Shown: positions 35,724-44,182 of the stretch, piece after piece
Layout of the letters: every line of letters begins with the position of its first letter
How positions within the stretch are numbered: position 1 is the first letter of the stretch
NCBI GenBank assembly: GCA_937965785.1
Contig: CALCKT010000070.1
Location: 1 to 64,000 of the forward strand
Direction of reading: 5' to 3'
From: an uncultured Propionibacteriaceae bacterium
Lineage (GTDB): Bacteria > Actinomycetota > Actinomycetes > Propionibacteriales > Propionibacteriaceae
Length of the DNA: 64,000 nucleotides
The notes under the pieces: generated by a model
The model's database searches: none
What the model was told of the DNA's origin: nothing
The model's input: the letters and a program-made list of their open reading frames with translations, nothing else
Translations under genes and position numbers: made by a program

Positions 35724-37141
35724 TGCCGGCCTTCTTGAAGGTTCCGCTCAGCACCTTGCGACCCAGCAGCCCGCCCAGCGCTCCGGCAACGAAACACAGA
35801 ACCGAGAACAGCACGAGCATGGGTGTTGACATCAGCTGATTGAACGCCCCCGCCCATTCGGGACCCATCTGCGAGGTGATGTCCGCAATCATGGAATCGC
35901 GCATGAACAGCAGCGGCAGGAAGCCGCCGATCGGCCACAGGGAGAAGAAGGCATAGGCCCAAACCGATTTCGCGGTCTTCTCGGGTGGCCAGATCGCCGC
36001 CAGCCAGGAAGCCATGGCTCCTGCGAAGAGCCCCGTGATGAGCGTGATGAAGTGGTGCCCCATCACCACCAGGAGCACACTGAGCAGGCCGACCATCAGC
36101 AGGGGACCGAAGGGGGTGCGCACACGTGACAGGAACAGCATGAACGTGATGCCGTTGATCACAATCGAGACGGGACCCAGGATTACCTGGAGTACCGGGG
36201 CGATCGCCCCGGTCATGTTGAAAATCATGTACACCACGGCATAAACCGCGGTGAAGATACCGGTTTGGATCAGATCCTTTGTCGTGATTCGCATCTCGTG
36301 GCTCCTTCGTGGTTTTGGTTGCGGTGCCGTCGACCGTCGACGGCACCGTGTTGGTGCATCCGTCACCTGAACTCGCAGGGGCGACGGCATGTACCAGTTG
36401 TGGATCGGTGCATTCTCGAGACCCGTCGATCATGTCGCGTACGACATGGGCGCAGGCCACGTTCGGCGCGGCCAGGTGGAAATGACCGCCGGGAACCCGT
36501 GTCACTCCGGAGAACCGGTGGGTGAGTTCACACCACGCCATGGAACCCCGCTCGGTGACCTCCCCGTCCTCGGAACCGTTGACGACGGCGATCCTGGGCA
36601 GGAGAGGATTCCCGGTGAATCTGCGGTAACGATTGGCCAGCCGGTAGTCGTTGCAGATGGCGGGCAGGTAGATTTCCCTCAGCCAGGGGTCGCTGAACAC
36701 CTCACGGTTCCGGGGATCCAGCCGTATCAAATCCCTCAGCACGTAGTTCTCGGTGAGATATCCCACATCGGGTGGTGGACCGGTCAGGGGGGCGTCATGA
36801 CCCGAGATCACCAACAGCCCGGGTGGCCGTCCCAAACGGGCCAGCTCCACCGCCGTCTGATAGGCCACCAGGGCGCCGAAGGAGTGGCCGAAAAAAGTCA
36901 GTTCCTCCGCCCGTGGGGCCAGTGCGTGAGCCGCTTCCCGGGCGATCTCCGTGACGCTGTCAGGAAGCGGAACCTGCAGACGTTGTTCCCGGCCCGCGTA
37001 CATCACACCGATGATCCGGTGTTCCGGGAACTCGTCGGCCCAGTGCCGGTAGAACCGGGGGCAGCCACCCGCGTGCGGGAACACCACTACCGCGCGGGTG
37101 GTGGCCGCGTCCCCACGGCTGAGGTTCTGGAGCAAACTCAT
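35672..37141 (-). CDS. Type II thioesterase whose open frame lacks a stop at the usual end
   Basis: The recognisable part (residues 1 to about 240) is an alpha/beta-hydrolase thioesterase that clears stalled intermediates from nonribosomal peptide synthetases: VVFPHAGGCPRFYRHWADEF, the nucleophile elbow FFGHSFGALVAY (Ser near 91) and a C-terminal GGHFHL with the catalytic His. Family members are about 240-250 residues, but no stop occurs in this frame until 35672, so the open frame runs 489 codons, right through the S-component gene. Either a stop was lost by mutation or a base is missing or added near 36430. The ATG overlaps the reductase stop (ATGA). Confidence 0.75.
   Translation of the reverse strand: MSLLQNLSRGDAATTRAVVVFPHAGGCPRFYRHWADEFPEHRIIGVMYAGREQRLQVPLPDSVTEIAREAAHALAPRAEELTFFGHSFGALVAYQTAVELARLGRPPGLLVISGHDAPLTGPPPDVGYLTENYVLRDLIRLDPRNREVFSDPWLREIYLPAICNDYRLANRYRRFTGNPLLPRIAVVNGSEDGEVTERGSMAWCELTHRFSGVTRVPGGHFHLAAPNVACAHVVRDMIDGSRECTDPQLVHAVAPASSGDGCTNTVPSTVDGTATKTTKEPRDANHDKGSDPNRYLHRGLCRGVHDFQHDRGDRPGTPGNPGSRLDCDQRHHVHAVPVTCAHPLRSPADGRPAQCAPGGDGAPLHHAHHGALRRSHGFLAGGDLATREDREIGLGLCLLLPVADRRLPAAAVHARFHDCGHHLADGSRMGGGVQSADVNTHARAVLGSVFRCRSAGRAAGSQGAERNLQEGRHCLRPASTPGCCFPAAS
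35716..36294 (-). CDS. ECF transporter S component, MptD/Trep_Strep family (cassette 3)
   Basis: The 192-residue protein begins MRITTKDLIQTGIFTAVYAV, typical of the Trep_Strep (TIGR02185) S components, and has about five to six membrane spans. Proteins of this family are often encoded with siderophore-type genes. The ATG follows AAGGAG. It lies inside an open frame continuing from the thioesterase gene on the same strand (see that entry); coding style supports this gene as real. Confidence 0.8.
   Translation of the reverse strand: MRITTKDLIQTGIFTAVYAVVYMIFNMTGAIAPVLQVILGPVSIVINGITFMLFLSRVRTPFGPLLMVGLLSVLLVVMGHHFITLITGLFAGAMASWLAAIWPPEKTAKSVWAYAFFSLWPIGGFLPLLFMRDSMIADITSQMGPEWAGAFNQLMSTPMLVLFSVLCFVAGALGGLLGRKVLSGTFKKAGIA
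36322..36348 (-). terminator. 13-bp hairpin between thioesterase and ECF genes
   Basis: CGGTGCCGTCGAC and its perfect complement are separated by a single base, so the effective loop is 3-5 bases. No U tract follows. It may attenuate transcription or protect the mRNA end. Confidence 0.45.
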
Positions 37142-38127
37142 GGGAGATTCCCCGAGGCGGTTTCGTCCGACCCGATCCTGAGAGGTGATGCCAGCTGAGG
37201 TGAGATCTTCTCCCACAACTTCAGCGTCGCCAATTCCCGCTGACCGAAACTCTGCTTTCCCGCCAGCAGTTCCTTGACGGTTGAATGAATGGCCTCCGGC
37301 CACAGCTTCCCGAGGAGCTGTCCGGTGAGCAGTTCCTCACCGTGGACCACTGCGACGGGCGCATCAGGATCCAGGCCATCGGTGGTGGAGGGCACCATCG
37401 GCATGAACACGGTGAGCCCGTGCACGTGCCCCAACTCCAGTTCTCCCTCCGATGTCGAGACGACGAACGCCATGAGCGGCTGGGAATGGGCGTCAGGATC
37501 TCGGGTGTCCATCCGGTTCCCGACCTGGATGTCGACGGGGACCCCCGCCCAGTCGAGGTCGACACGGGCGTGACCGCGACGATTGGTTACCCGGGCATCT
37601 CTCGGAGGAGGTCCCGCCATGAATCCGGACAGGACCAGCAGGGCGTCGTGCAGGGTCTGGCAGCAGGTTCGCACCCGTACGTTCTCGAAACCGACTCGCT
37701 TCCGCAGATCGATCGCGTGGCTGGTGAACCTGCGTGTGGTGGCGAGGCGATCGTAGAAAGCGCTCGGGTGGAACACTGTTGTTCCCCGTCGTGCTTGCCG
37801 AAGCAGCTCGATCACGGAAGTCGAGTGTATTGGCAGTTCCTGAATGACCGCTACCCCCCGCGACAACAACGATGCCGAGATCGATTCCCCCATGCCTCCG
37901 ATGATTGCGGAACGCACGGCCACCACGGCCAGGTCGAGGGGCTGGTTCTCCAACTCCGCGGAGGACCAGACCGGGACCCCGAGTTCCTGGGCCAGGGCGG
38001 TGCTGCGGGGACCGCCCCGGCCGACGATCGCCGCCAGCTCCACCGGAGAACCGGGATGTGCGAGGGCCCTCGCATAGTTCCTTCCGAAGCCACCCCCCAC
38101 CACCACGGCGCGTGGTTTGCTGTTCAC
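37138..38127 (-). CDS. Thiazolinyl imide reductase (YbtU/Irp3/PchG family)
   Basis: The 329-residue protein has an N-terminal NAD(P)-binding fold (AVVVGGGFGRNYARAL) and the family-typical stretch VAVRSAIIGGMGESISASLL, then VIQELPIHSTSVIELLRQAR and FYDRLATTRRF. These enzymes reduce a thiazoline to a thiazolidine ring while the siderophore is bound to the synthetase, as in yersiniabactin and pyochelin. The GTG start follows GGAGGGAGA and overlaps the stop of an upstream fragment. No synthetase gene lies in the window, so the partner is elsewhere or lost. Confidence 0.85.
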   Translation of the reverse strand: MNSKPRAVVVGGGFGRNYARALAHPGSPVELAAIVGRGGPRSTALAQELGVPVWSSAELENQPLDLAVVAVRSAIIGGMGESISASLLSRGVAVIQELPIHSTSVIELLRQARRGTTVFHPSAFYDRLATTRRFTSHAIDLRKRVGFENVRVRTCCQTLHDALLVLSGFMAGPPPRDARVTNRRGHARVDLDWAGVPVDIQVGNRMDTRDPDAHSQPLMAFVVSTSEGELELGHVHGLTVFMPMVPSTTDGLDPDAPVAVVHGEELLTGQLLGKLWPEAIHSTVKELLAGKQSFGQRELATLKLWEKISPQLASPLRIGSDETASGNLP

Positions 38128-38444
38128 AGCTCTCCCTCCTCGTCCCAGGTGATCTCGGCCGCTCCCAGCAGTCCGGTCAGCCAGGTCTCCGGGGAGACCC
38201 CGATACCGGAGGCGAACAACGCTCCGGGGGTGCCTGCAACCGCGAGCTCCGCCGCCTGCGCCAGTATCCGAGCCGTCAGGTCGTAGCAATCCGTGGTTGC
38301 GACTCCGAGCCGGGTGCATTCGTCCCCGTTCCACGCCTCGACCTCGATACGGAAACAGGGTTCCCGGTTCCGCAGATCCTCGGCGACGGCCGCCAGGGCA
38401 TCGGACTCGGAACCACTCCCCGCCGGGAGCCGTGCCAGAGCTCC
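38124..38444 (-). pseudogene. C-terminal fragment resembling a saccharopine-dehydrogenase-family protein
   Basis: An open stretch of 106 codons encodes LGVATTDCYDLTARILAQAA, then a segment with TPGALFASGIGVSPETWLTGLL, the pattern of the C-terminal domain of saccharopine-dehydrogenase-like oxidoreductases. A TGA precedes it and no start codon is present; the NAD-binding half is missing. An ATG at 38448 is one base out of frame. Its stop overlaps the reductase GTG (GTGA), so it was once a coupled gene of this operon. Confidence 0.5.
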
Positions 38445-38463
38445 TCATGCTACTGATCTAAAT

Positions 38464-38482
38464 TAAGGTCAGCCTAGCCAAT
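38464..38482 (-). promoter_or_regulatory. IdeR/DtxR-like iron box
   Basis: The 19-base site TAAGGTCAGCCTAGCCAAT matches the DtxR/IdeR consensus TTAGGTTAGCCTAACCTAA at 14 positions by my count. It lies directly upstream of the metallophore-related operon. The consensus is from memory. Confidence 0.65.
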
Positions 38483-38507
38483 ATGATAAGTATAGTTCTT
38501 ATCATAT
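38481..38507. promoter_or_regulatory. Perfect 10-bp AT-rich inverted repeat next to the iron box
   Basis: ATATGATAAG (38481-38490), 7 bases, then CTTATCATAT (38498-38507). The minus strand also offers a -10-like TATACT inside the spacer. It looks like an operator for a second regulator. Confidence 0.55.
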
Positions 38508-38509
38508 CG

Positions 38510-38767
38510 GGTCTCCGATGTGCTCGCCAAAAAGTTTCTTTGTCTCCGGGGCGAAGATGAAACGGTTGGTGTGTGAGTGACGTGCGGAGAATCTCGTGAC
38601 AGGAGATCTTGTGGGCCATGGTGATGCTTCACCGAAAACGTGAAAACTGAGCGGGTCCGGATCCGCTCGGGGGCTGGTCGGAGGGCCTGCTTGCAACCGG
38701 GAAACCGCGCCGGGCGTTTACCGGGACCCCGTCCTGCCGGGTCCTTCGTGCGCGACGCCCCGCGTAA
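38510..38767. other. Intergenic region, no gene seen
   Basis: These 258 bases between the iron box and the helicase promoter have scattered stops in plausible frames and no protein I recognise; a minus-strand frame of 169 codons across it has no family resemblance. Confidence 0.4.
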
Positions 38768-38796
38768 TTGCCGCCTCTGGGGTTTTGGGATAAGAT
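38768..38796 (+). promoter_or_regulatory. Promoter of the DEAD-box helicase gene
   Basis: TTGCCG, a 17-base spacer and TAAGAT make a good vegetative-type promoter. It leaves a leader of about 200 bases before the ATG at 39001, with several GC-rich inverted repeats. Long leaders are common for autoregulated RNA helicases. Confidence 0.55.
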
Positions 38797-39000
38797 GACG
38801 CGCTAGCCGCAAAGGCTTCCCCGGGGAATGTCGCTGACCCATCTCCGGTTCCCCGACGCCGGATTTCCCGGCTGTCAGCTTCGCGCCGAGCGCGCCAACG
38901 GCCGTCTTGTGTTCCGGATCTTTTCGTATGTGACGAGACGCGCCGCTGCCCGCGGGATCATCCGCCGGGCCCGAGACGAGCACCGTGAACAGGACCTGCC

Positions 39001-41001
39001 ATGGCCATGCCCAGGAAGAAACCCAAGTCGTTCAAGTCGGACGGCACCCCCAAGAAACGCTGGAGCGCCGCCGAGCGCGCCGCCCGCGGCCACAAACCCC
39101 GCCGCTCGGGTGGGGTGCGCAACCCGGAGGCACGCTCCGGTCGTTTCGACCGGGACGATCGCGCCCGGGGTCGTGACGACCGCGGCCCGGGGTACGAGGA
39201 CCGTGGTTTCGGTCGTGAGGGGAACCGCGACAGGGATCGCGGTCGCCGTGATGACCGCGGTTGGCGTGATGACCGCGGGTCCGAGCAGCGGTGGGGAGGT
39301 TCCCGTTCGCGTTACGGGTGGCGTGAGGACCGGGACGATTCACGGGGGTGGGGCGGAGACCGGGAAGACCGGTTCGCGCGTCGCCGTGACGATTTCCGTG
39401 GCCGCGACGGTGAACATCGCCGTGACGACCGTGACGGCAGGCAGGACCGGAGGCGCCGAGACCGCGACTTCGACCGGGACTTCCGTCGCGACGACCGTCC
39501 GAGGGGTTTCCGCGGCTCCCGGCGGGACCGCCAGGAGCATCCGTACGGCCGTCGCGACCGCGAGCGTCGCGGCCACTACGACCACCGATCCGGGGAGGGA
39601 CGCGGCCACTTCCGGGAATCCCGTGATTTCGATCCCGTCGAGCAGGATCAGATGAGCTGGGAGGCCGCCACCGTCGAGGTGGAGGTCACCAGTGACGACG
39701 CGAGCTCCGGTTTCGCCGAACTCGGCGTGGCCACCCCCATGGTGGCGGCCCTGAAGAAGCAGGGCATCACGGAGCCGTTCCCGATCCAGCGAGCCACCAT
39801 CGCCGACGCCATCGCCGGTCGCGACGTGCTCGGCCGTGGCCGCACCGGCTCCGGCAAGACCCTGGCATTCGGGTTGCCGCTGCTGACCCGCCTGGCCGTT
39901 GACGAGCCCACCGGCACCCCGCGCGCAGTGATACTGACCCCCACCCGCGAGCTGGCCCTGCAGATCGCCGACAACCTGTCCCCGCTGGCAACCGTGATGG
40001 GACTCCGCTTGCACCTGGTGGCGGGCGGCATGGCCTACGGCCCCCAGATCAAGGCCTTCGAACGCGGCGTGGACGTGGCGGTGGCCACGCCCGGCAGGCT
40101 GATCGACCTCCTGGAGCAGGGGGTGGCCGACCTCAGCCGGGTGGAGGTGGTGGTTCTCGACGAGGCCGACCACATGAGCGATCTCGGGTTCCTCCCGGCC
40201 GTCACCACCATCCTCGACGCCGTTCCCGCGGACGGGCAACGGCTCCTGTTCTCCGCCACCCTCGACGGCGCGGTGGACGAACTGGTCAGGCGCTACCTCG
40301 CCGATCCGGTCACCCATGAGGTGGACTCCGGCAAGGCGTCGGTGACCACCATGACCCATCACGTGCTGCACGTGGTCCCGCACCACAAGAACCAGGTCAC
40401 GGCCGAGATCGCGAACCGGGAGGGCAGGACCGTGGTCTTCGCCCGCACCCAGATGGGAACCGACCGCATCGCGAGGCAGCTGCGCGAGGCCGGGGTGATG
40501 GCCGGGGCACTGCACGGAGGCCTCACCCAGGGCGCCCGCGCCCGCATCCTCGCGGCCTTCAAGCGCGGAGAGGTGCCCGTGCTGGTCGCCACCGACGTCG
40601 CCGCTCGCGGCATCCACGTCGACGACATCTCCCTGGTGCTCCAGGTGGATCCGCCCAAGACCAACAAGGACTACCTCCACCGCGCCGGACGCACCGCCCG
40701 CGCCGGCGAGGAGGGGGCCGTGGTCAGCATCGTCCTGCCACACCAGCGCAAACAGATGCGCCGGATCGTGGGTCAGGCCGGGGTCAGGACCGAACCGGTC
40801 GAGGTGACCGCGGGCAGCGACGAACTCGCTGCGCTCACGGGTGCCCGTCCCTGCCTGGGTGCTCCCGTTACGGAGACCGACTACCAGGCGTTGATCGCCC
40901 CCAGGCCCCAGCAGCGGCGCCGTCCCGGCGGAGGTCGTGGTCGCGGTCCCTGGCGGCGTGGCGATCGCCGGGATCGCGGCCACCGGGGGGAGCGGGGTTA
41001 G
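39001..41001 (+). CDS. DEAD-box RNA helicase with Arg/Asp/Gly-rich N-terminal extension
   Basis: The 666-residue protein has a disordered extension rich in Arg, Asp and Gly (about 1-205) before the helicase core, where RNA-binding tails are usually C-terminal. Core motifs: PFPIQ (Q motif), GRGRTGSGKT (about 277-286), PTRELALQ, TPGR, VLDEADHMSD (about 385), SAT, ATDVAARGIHVDD and HRAGRTARAG. A second short Arg/Gly-rich tail ends the protein. Probable roles are ribosome assembly, cold adaptation or RNA decay. Confidence 0.9.
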   Translation: MAMPRKKPKSFKSDGTPKKRWSAAERAARGHKPRRSGGVRNPEARSGRFDRDDRARGRDDRGPGYEDRGFGREGNRDRDRGRRDDRGWRDDRGSEQRWGGSRSRYGWREDRDDSRGWGGDREDRFARRRDDFRGRDGEHRRDDRDGRQDRRRRDRDFDRDFRRDDRPRGFRGSRRDRQEHPYGRRDRERRGHYDHRSGEGRGHFRESRDFDPVEQDQMSWEAATVEVEVTSDDASSGFAELGVATPMVAALKKQGITEPFPIQRATIADAIAGRDVLGRGRTGSGKTLAFGLPLLTRLAVDEPTGTPRAVILTPTRELALQIADNLSPLATVMGLRLHLVAGGMAYGPQIKAFERGVDVAVATPGRLIDLLEQGVADLSRVEVVVLDEADHMSDLGFLPAVTTILDAVPADGQRLLFSATLDGAVDELVRRYLADPVTHEVDSGKASVTTMTHHVLHVVPHHKNQVTAEIANREGRTVVFARTQMGTDRIARQLREAGVMAGALHGGLTQGARARILAAFKRGEVPVLVATDVAARGIHVDDISLVLQVDPPKTNKDYLHRAGRTARAGEEGAVVSIVLPHQRKQMRRIVGQAGVRTEPVEVTAGSDELAALTGARPCLGAPVTETDYQALIAPRPQQRRRPGGGRGRGPWRRGDRRDRGHRGERG

Positions 41002-41004
41002 AAT
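40999..41004 (+). promoter_or_regulatory. -10-like hexamer for the t6A operon, inside the helicase stop
   Basis: TAGAAT overlaps the helicase TAG stop and ends 9 bases before the tsaE-fusion ATG. No ribosome-binding site is visible, so a leaderless or near-leaderless mRNA is likely. Confidence 0.45.
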
Positions 41005-41013
41005 CTGCCCGCC

Positions 41014-41931
41014 ATGACCGAGACCATCCAGGTGCGGCTGGCCACCGCAGCAGACGCCCCCGGGATGCTGCGCGTCAGCCGGACCGCTTTCGCCGCTCGC
41101 CGCCCCGTCGACCCGCCCGCCGAGGCCCTTTCCGACACCCTCGCCGATGTGGAGCGTGCCCTGGCCGAGGGCTGGGGGGTGTGCGCCCTCGACGGCGACC
41201 GCATGGTCGGCTGTCTGCTGGTCGCCCACGACGGGGAGGCCGCCACGCTGCGCCGGGTCTCCGTGCTGCCCACCGAGATCCGGCGGGGGATCGCGAAGGC
41301 CATGATCGGCGGGGCCGTCTCGCTCGCGGTGGACGCGGGTCTGAAACGGGTCGAGGTGCTGTGCCGCCGCGAGTTCCCCGAGCTCGCGGGCTGGTGGGGG
41401 AAACACGGTTTCGCTCCGCTCCGGGAGAACGTCTCCGGGATCGTGCTCGGCCGCGACCTGCCCGTGGCCGTCACCGTCCCCACCCCGGGTGCGATGCACT
41501 CGCTGGGTGTGGAGCTGGCGGGTCTGCTCCGCGCGGGCGACGTGATCATCGCCACCGGGGAGCTCGGGGCCGGCAAGACCACCCTGGCCCGGGGCATCGG
41601 GGAGGGACTCGACGTCGAGGGTCCCGTGATCTCACCCACCTTCGTGCTCTCGCGCATCCACCCCTCCCGCGGCGACGGCCCGGACCTGGTGCACGTGGAC
41701 GCCTACCGCATGGCCGGCGCCGACGAGCTGGCCGACATCGACCTCGACGCCACGCTGCCCGGGGCGGTGACCCTCGTCGAATGGGGTGAGGGGATCGCCG
41801 AGTGGCTCTCCGACGATCGGTTGGAGATCGACATCGACCGAGAGGTCGGTGACGAGGCCCGGCGTGTGACCCTGACCGGCACCGGGCCCCGCTGGGCCGG
41901 TGCCCTGGAATCCTTGAGGAGGAACCCATGA
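41014..41931 (+). CDS. tsaE: GNAT acetyltransferase fused to TsaE (t6A ATPase)
   Basis: The 305-residue protein has a GNAT domain (about 1-150; GCLLVAHDGEAATLRRVSVL, then RGIAKAMIGG) joined to a TsaE domain (about 155-305) with Walker A GELGAGKTT (182-190), SPTFVLSRIH and VEWGEGIAEWL. TsaE drives turnover of the TsaB-TsaD complex that makes N6-threonylcarbamoyladenosine in tRNA. The acetyl acceptor of the GNAT half is unknown. It overlaps tsaB (ATGA). Confidence 0.9.
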   Translation: MTETIQVRLATAADAPGMLRVSRTAFAARRPVDPPAEALSDTLADVERALAEGWGVCALDGDRMVGCLLVAHDGEAATLRRVSVLPTEIRRGIAKAMIGGAVSLAVDAGLKRVEVLCRREFPELAGWWGKHGFAPLRENVSGIVLGRDLPVAVTVPTPGAMHSLGVELAGLLRAGDVIIATGELGAGKTTLARGIGEGLDVEGPVISPTFVLSRIHPSRGDGPDLVHVDAYRMAGADELADIDLDATLPGAVTLVEWGEGIAEWLSDDRLEIDIDREVGDEARRVTLTGTGPRWAGALESLRRNP

Positions 41932-42548
41932 CCTGGATATTGGGGATCGACACCTCCCACCACGTGGCCGTCGGTCTTGCCCGCGACGGGGAGCCCGTCG
42001 CATCCGAGGTGGTGGCCGACACCCGCGCCCACGGCGAGACCCTGACCCCGCTGATCCAGCGTCTGTGCGCCTCGGCCGGGATTGCCATGACCGGGATCGA
42101 GGCCTACGCCGTCGGCATGGGACCGGGACCGTTCACGGGGTTGCGAGTCGGGATCGTGACCGCCCGCACCTTGGCCGCGGTGGCGGGCAGAGCCCTGCAC
42201 GGGGTGTGTTCCCTCGACGTGATCGCCGCCCAGTGGCAGGACGCGCCGGACGAGTTCGTGGTGGTCTCCGACGCCCGGCGCAAGGAGTTCTACTGGGCGC
42301 TCTACCGCGACGGGATCCGCGTCGGCGAACCCCGGGTGAGCGCCCCCGGGGCCATCCCGGACCTGCCCGCGGCCGGCCCGGTCCTCGACGACCCGGCCGG
42401 GCCGCGTTTCTTGGACGCGGCGGTGCTGGCGGCACGCTGGGCCGATCTGCCGGCCGTCGACGGGGAACCCTTCTACCTGCGGGCCGCGGATGCCGCGGTG
42501 CCTAGGACCCGCAAGTCGGCGCTGCCCCGCATCAGGGCACCCCGATGA
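41928..42548 (+). CDS. tsaB: tRNA t6A synthesis protein TsaB
   Basis: The 206-residue protein has the ASKHA N-terminal pattern WILGIDTSHH and the conserved GPGPFTGLRVGIVTARTLA. It is the partner of TsaD in the threonylcarbamoyl transfer complex. ATGA overlaps on both sides place it in one operon with tsaE, rimI and tsaD. Confidence 0.92.
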   Translation: MTWILGIDTSHHVAVGLARDGEPVASEVVADTRAHGETLTPLIQRLCASAGIAMTGIEAYAVGMGPGPFTGLRVGIVTARTLAAVAGRALHGVCSLDVIAAQWQDAPDEFVVVSDARRKEFYWALYRDGIRVGEPRVSAPGAIPDLPAAGPVLDDPAGPRFLDAAVLAARWADLPAVDGEPFYLRAADAAVPRTRKSALPRIRAPR

Positions 42549-43000
42549 TCATCCGCACCGCCGTGCCCGCCGACGCCCCCGCGCTGGCCCGGCTGGAACA
42601 GGTTTTCCCGGCGCGGCAACGCTGGTCGGAGGCCTCCTGGCTGGAGGAGATCGGCGCTGACGGCCGCCTCGTGGAGGTGGCCGAGACTGCGGTCGATGGA
42701 GTGATCGCCTGTGCGTCCTGGCGTCACGCGGGCGACACCGCCGACCTGGACCGGATCGTCGTCGCGGGGGAGCACCGCCGCCGGGGCATCGCGGGAAGAC
42801 TGCTGGGGCGCGGGATCGCCTGGGCCTTGGGAAAGCGGTCCGGAAACGTGCTGCTGGAGGTGGCCTCCGACAACATCGCGGCCATCGAATTTTACGCCGC
42901 GAACGGATTCGTCCCGGTGAACCGGCGCGGGAACTACTACGGGCGGGGCGTCGACGCCGTGGTCATGGAGAAGAGGATGAAGGTGGAGGAGAGTCAATGA
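42545..43000 (+). CDS. rimI: Ribosomal-protein-alanine N-acetyltransferase RimI
   Basis: The 151-residue GNAT enzyme has the acetyl-CoA loop GEHRRRGIAGRLLGRGI and the following EVASDNIAAIEFYAANGFVP. It acetylates the N-terminus of ribosomal protein S18 and sometimes other proteins. The position between tsaB and tsaD with start/stop overlaps is standard for actinobacteria. Confidence 0.9.
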   Translation: MIIRTAVPADAPALARLEQVFPARQRWSEASWLEEIGADGRLVEVAETAVDGVIACASWRHAGDTADLDRIVVAGEHRRRGIAGRLLGRGIAWALGKRSGNVLLEVASDNIAAIEFYAANGFVPVNRRGNYYGRGVDAVVMEKRMKVEESQ

Positions 43001-44040
43001 GCGAACCGCTGATCCTGGGAATCGAGTCCTCCTGCGACGAAACGGGCGTCGGCATCATCCGTGGCGATCAGCTGCTGGCCAACGAGGTCGCAAGCTCCGT
43101 CGACCTCCACGTGCGTTTCGGGGGAGTGGTGCCGGAGATCGCATCCCGGGCGCACCTGTCGGCCTTCGTCCCCACCCTGCAACGCGCCGTCGCCGCGGCC
43201 GATGTGGACCTGACCGAGGTCGACGCCATCGCCGTCACCGCGGGGCCCGGCCTGATGGGGGCGCTGCTGGTGGGAATCTCGGCCGCCAAGGCCCTCGCCG
43301 CGTACCTCGGCAAACCGCTGTACGGGGTGAACCACCTCGTCGGGCACATTGCCGTCGACCTCCTCGACCACGGTCCCCTCCCGATGCCCGCCCTGGCCCT
43401 GCTGGTCTCCGGAGGCCACACCTCCCTGCTGCACGTCCGCGACCTGGCCCGTGACATCAAGGAACTGGGCTCCACCATCGACGACGCCGCGGGTGAGGCT
43501 TACGACAAGGTGGCGCGGCTGCTCGGCCTGCCCTATCCGGGCGGTCCCGTCATCGACCGCGCCGCGGCCGGCGGTGACCCCGCGGCCATTCGTTTCCCGC
43601 GTGGCCTGACGGCGCGCCACGACCTCGAGAAGCACCGCTTCGATTTCTCCTTCTCCGGTTTGAAGACGGCGGTGGCGCGCTGGGTGGAGACCGCCCGGTT
43701 GGAGGGCCGGGAGGTTCCCGTGGGTGACGTGTGCGCCAGCTTCCAGGAGGCCGTCGCCGACGTGCTGGTGGCCAAGACCCTCGACGCCGCCCGGGAGATC
43801 GGTGTGGGGACGATCCTGCTCGGTGGGGGAGTGGCCGCCAACTCGCGGCTGCGTGGGCTGCTGGAGGAACGGGCCGCCGACGAGGGTGTCGCGGTGCGGC
43901 GCCCGAGACCGGGGTTGTGCACCGACAACGGAGCGATGATCGCCGCCGTCGGGTTGACGGCCGTGCGCGCGGGACTGCCCCCGTCGTCGCTGGACTTCTC
44001 CGCGCTGACTGGGCTGCCCGTCAATCGGATCGTGGTCTGA
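42997..44040 (+). CDS. tsaD: tRNA N6-adenosine threonylcarbamoyltransferase TsaD
   Basis: The 347-residue enzyme has LGIESSCDETGVGI at the start, the metal-binding His pair H113 and H117 (VNHLVGHI), ALLVSGGHTSLL and GGGVAANSRLR. It transfers the threonylcarbamoyl group to A37 of tRNAs reading ANN codons. Normal length; ATGA overlap with rimI. Confidence 0.96.
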   Translation: MSEPLILGIESSCDETGVGIIRGDQLLANEVASSVDLHVRFGGVVPEIASRAHLSAFVPTLQRAVAAADVDLTEVDAIAVTAGPGLMGALLVGISAAKALAAYLGKPLYGVNHLVGHIAVDLLDHGPLPMPALALLVSGGHTSLLHVRDLARDIKELGSTIDDAAGEAYDKVARLLGLPYPGGPVIDRAAAGGDPAAIRFPRGLTARHDLEKHRFDFSFSGLKTAVARWVETARLEGREVPVGDVCASFQEAVADVLVAKTLDAAREIGVGTILLGGGVAANSRLRGLLEERAADEGVAVRRPRPGLCTDNGAMIAAVGLTAVRAGLPPSSLDFSALTGLPVNRIVV

Positions 44041-44135
44041 CGGGAGCTCCCACGTATCAGATAGGTAACAATCCGTCTCACAACTGCACCCCGGGGTTTT
44101 CAGCGGCTTCGGCTACTACTAAGGTCCGATGCCAA

Positions 44136-44156
44136 CTGGTCCCATGGTGGGACCAG
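44136..44156 (+). promoter_or_regulatory. Perfect 9-bp inverted repeat upstream of the peptide-binding gene
   Basis: CTGGTCCCA-TGG-TGGGACCAG lies 27 bases before the ATG. It may be an operator or a leader hairpin. Confidence 0.5.
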
Positions 44157-44182
44157 GTGTCGGCTCACGACAAGGAGAAAAC

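Noticed and set aside
38474..38983. A 169-codon minus-strand frame upstream of the iron-box operon
   Set aside because: It runs across the iron box, the palindrome and the helicase promoter, and no protein family fits.
44041..44135. Cobalamin or other riboswitch in the leader of the peptide-binding gene
   Set aside because: No GCCGGUG...CCCGCAACCG-like core or other known aptamer signature seen; only the 9-bp palindrome stands out.
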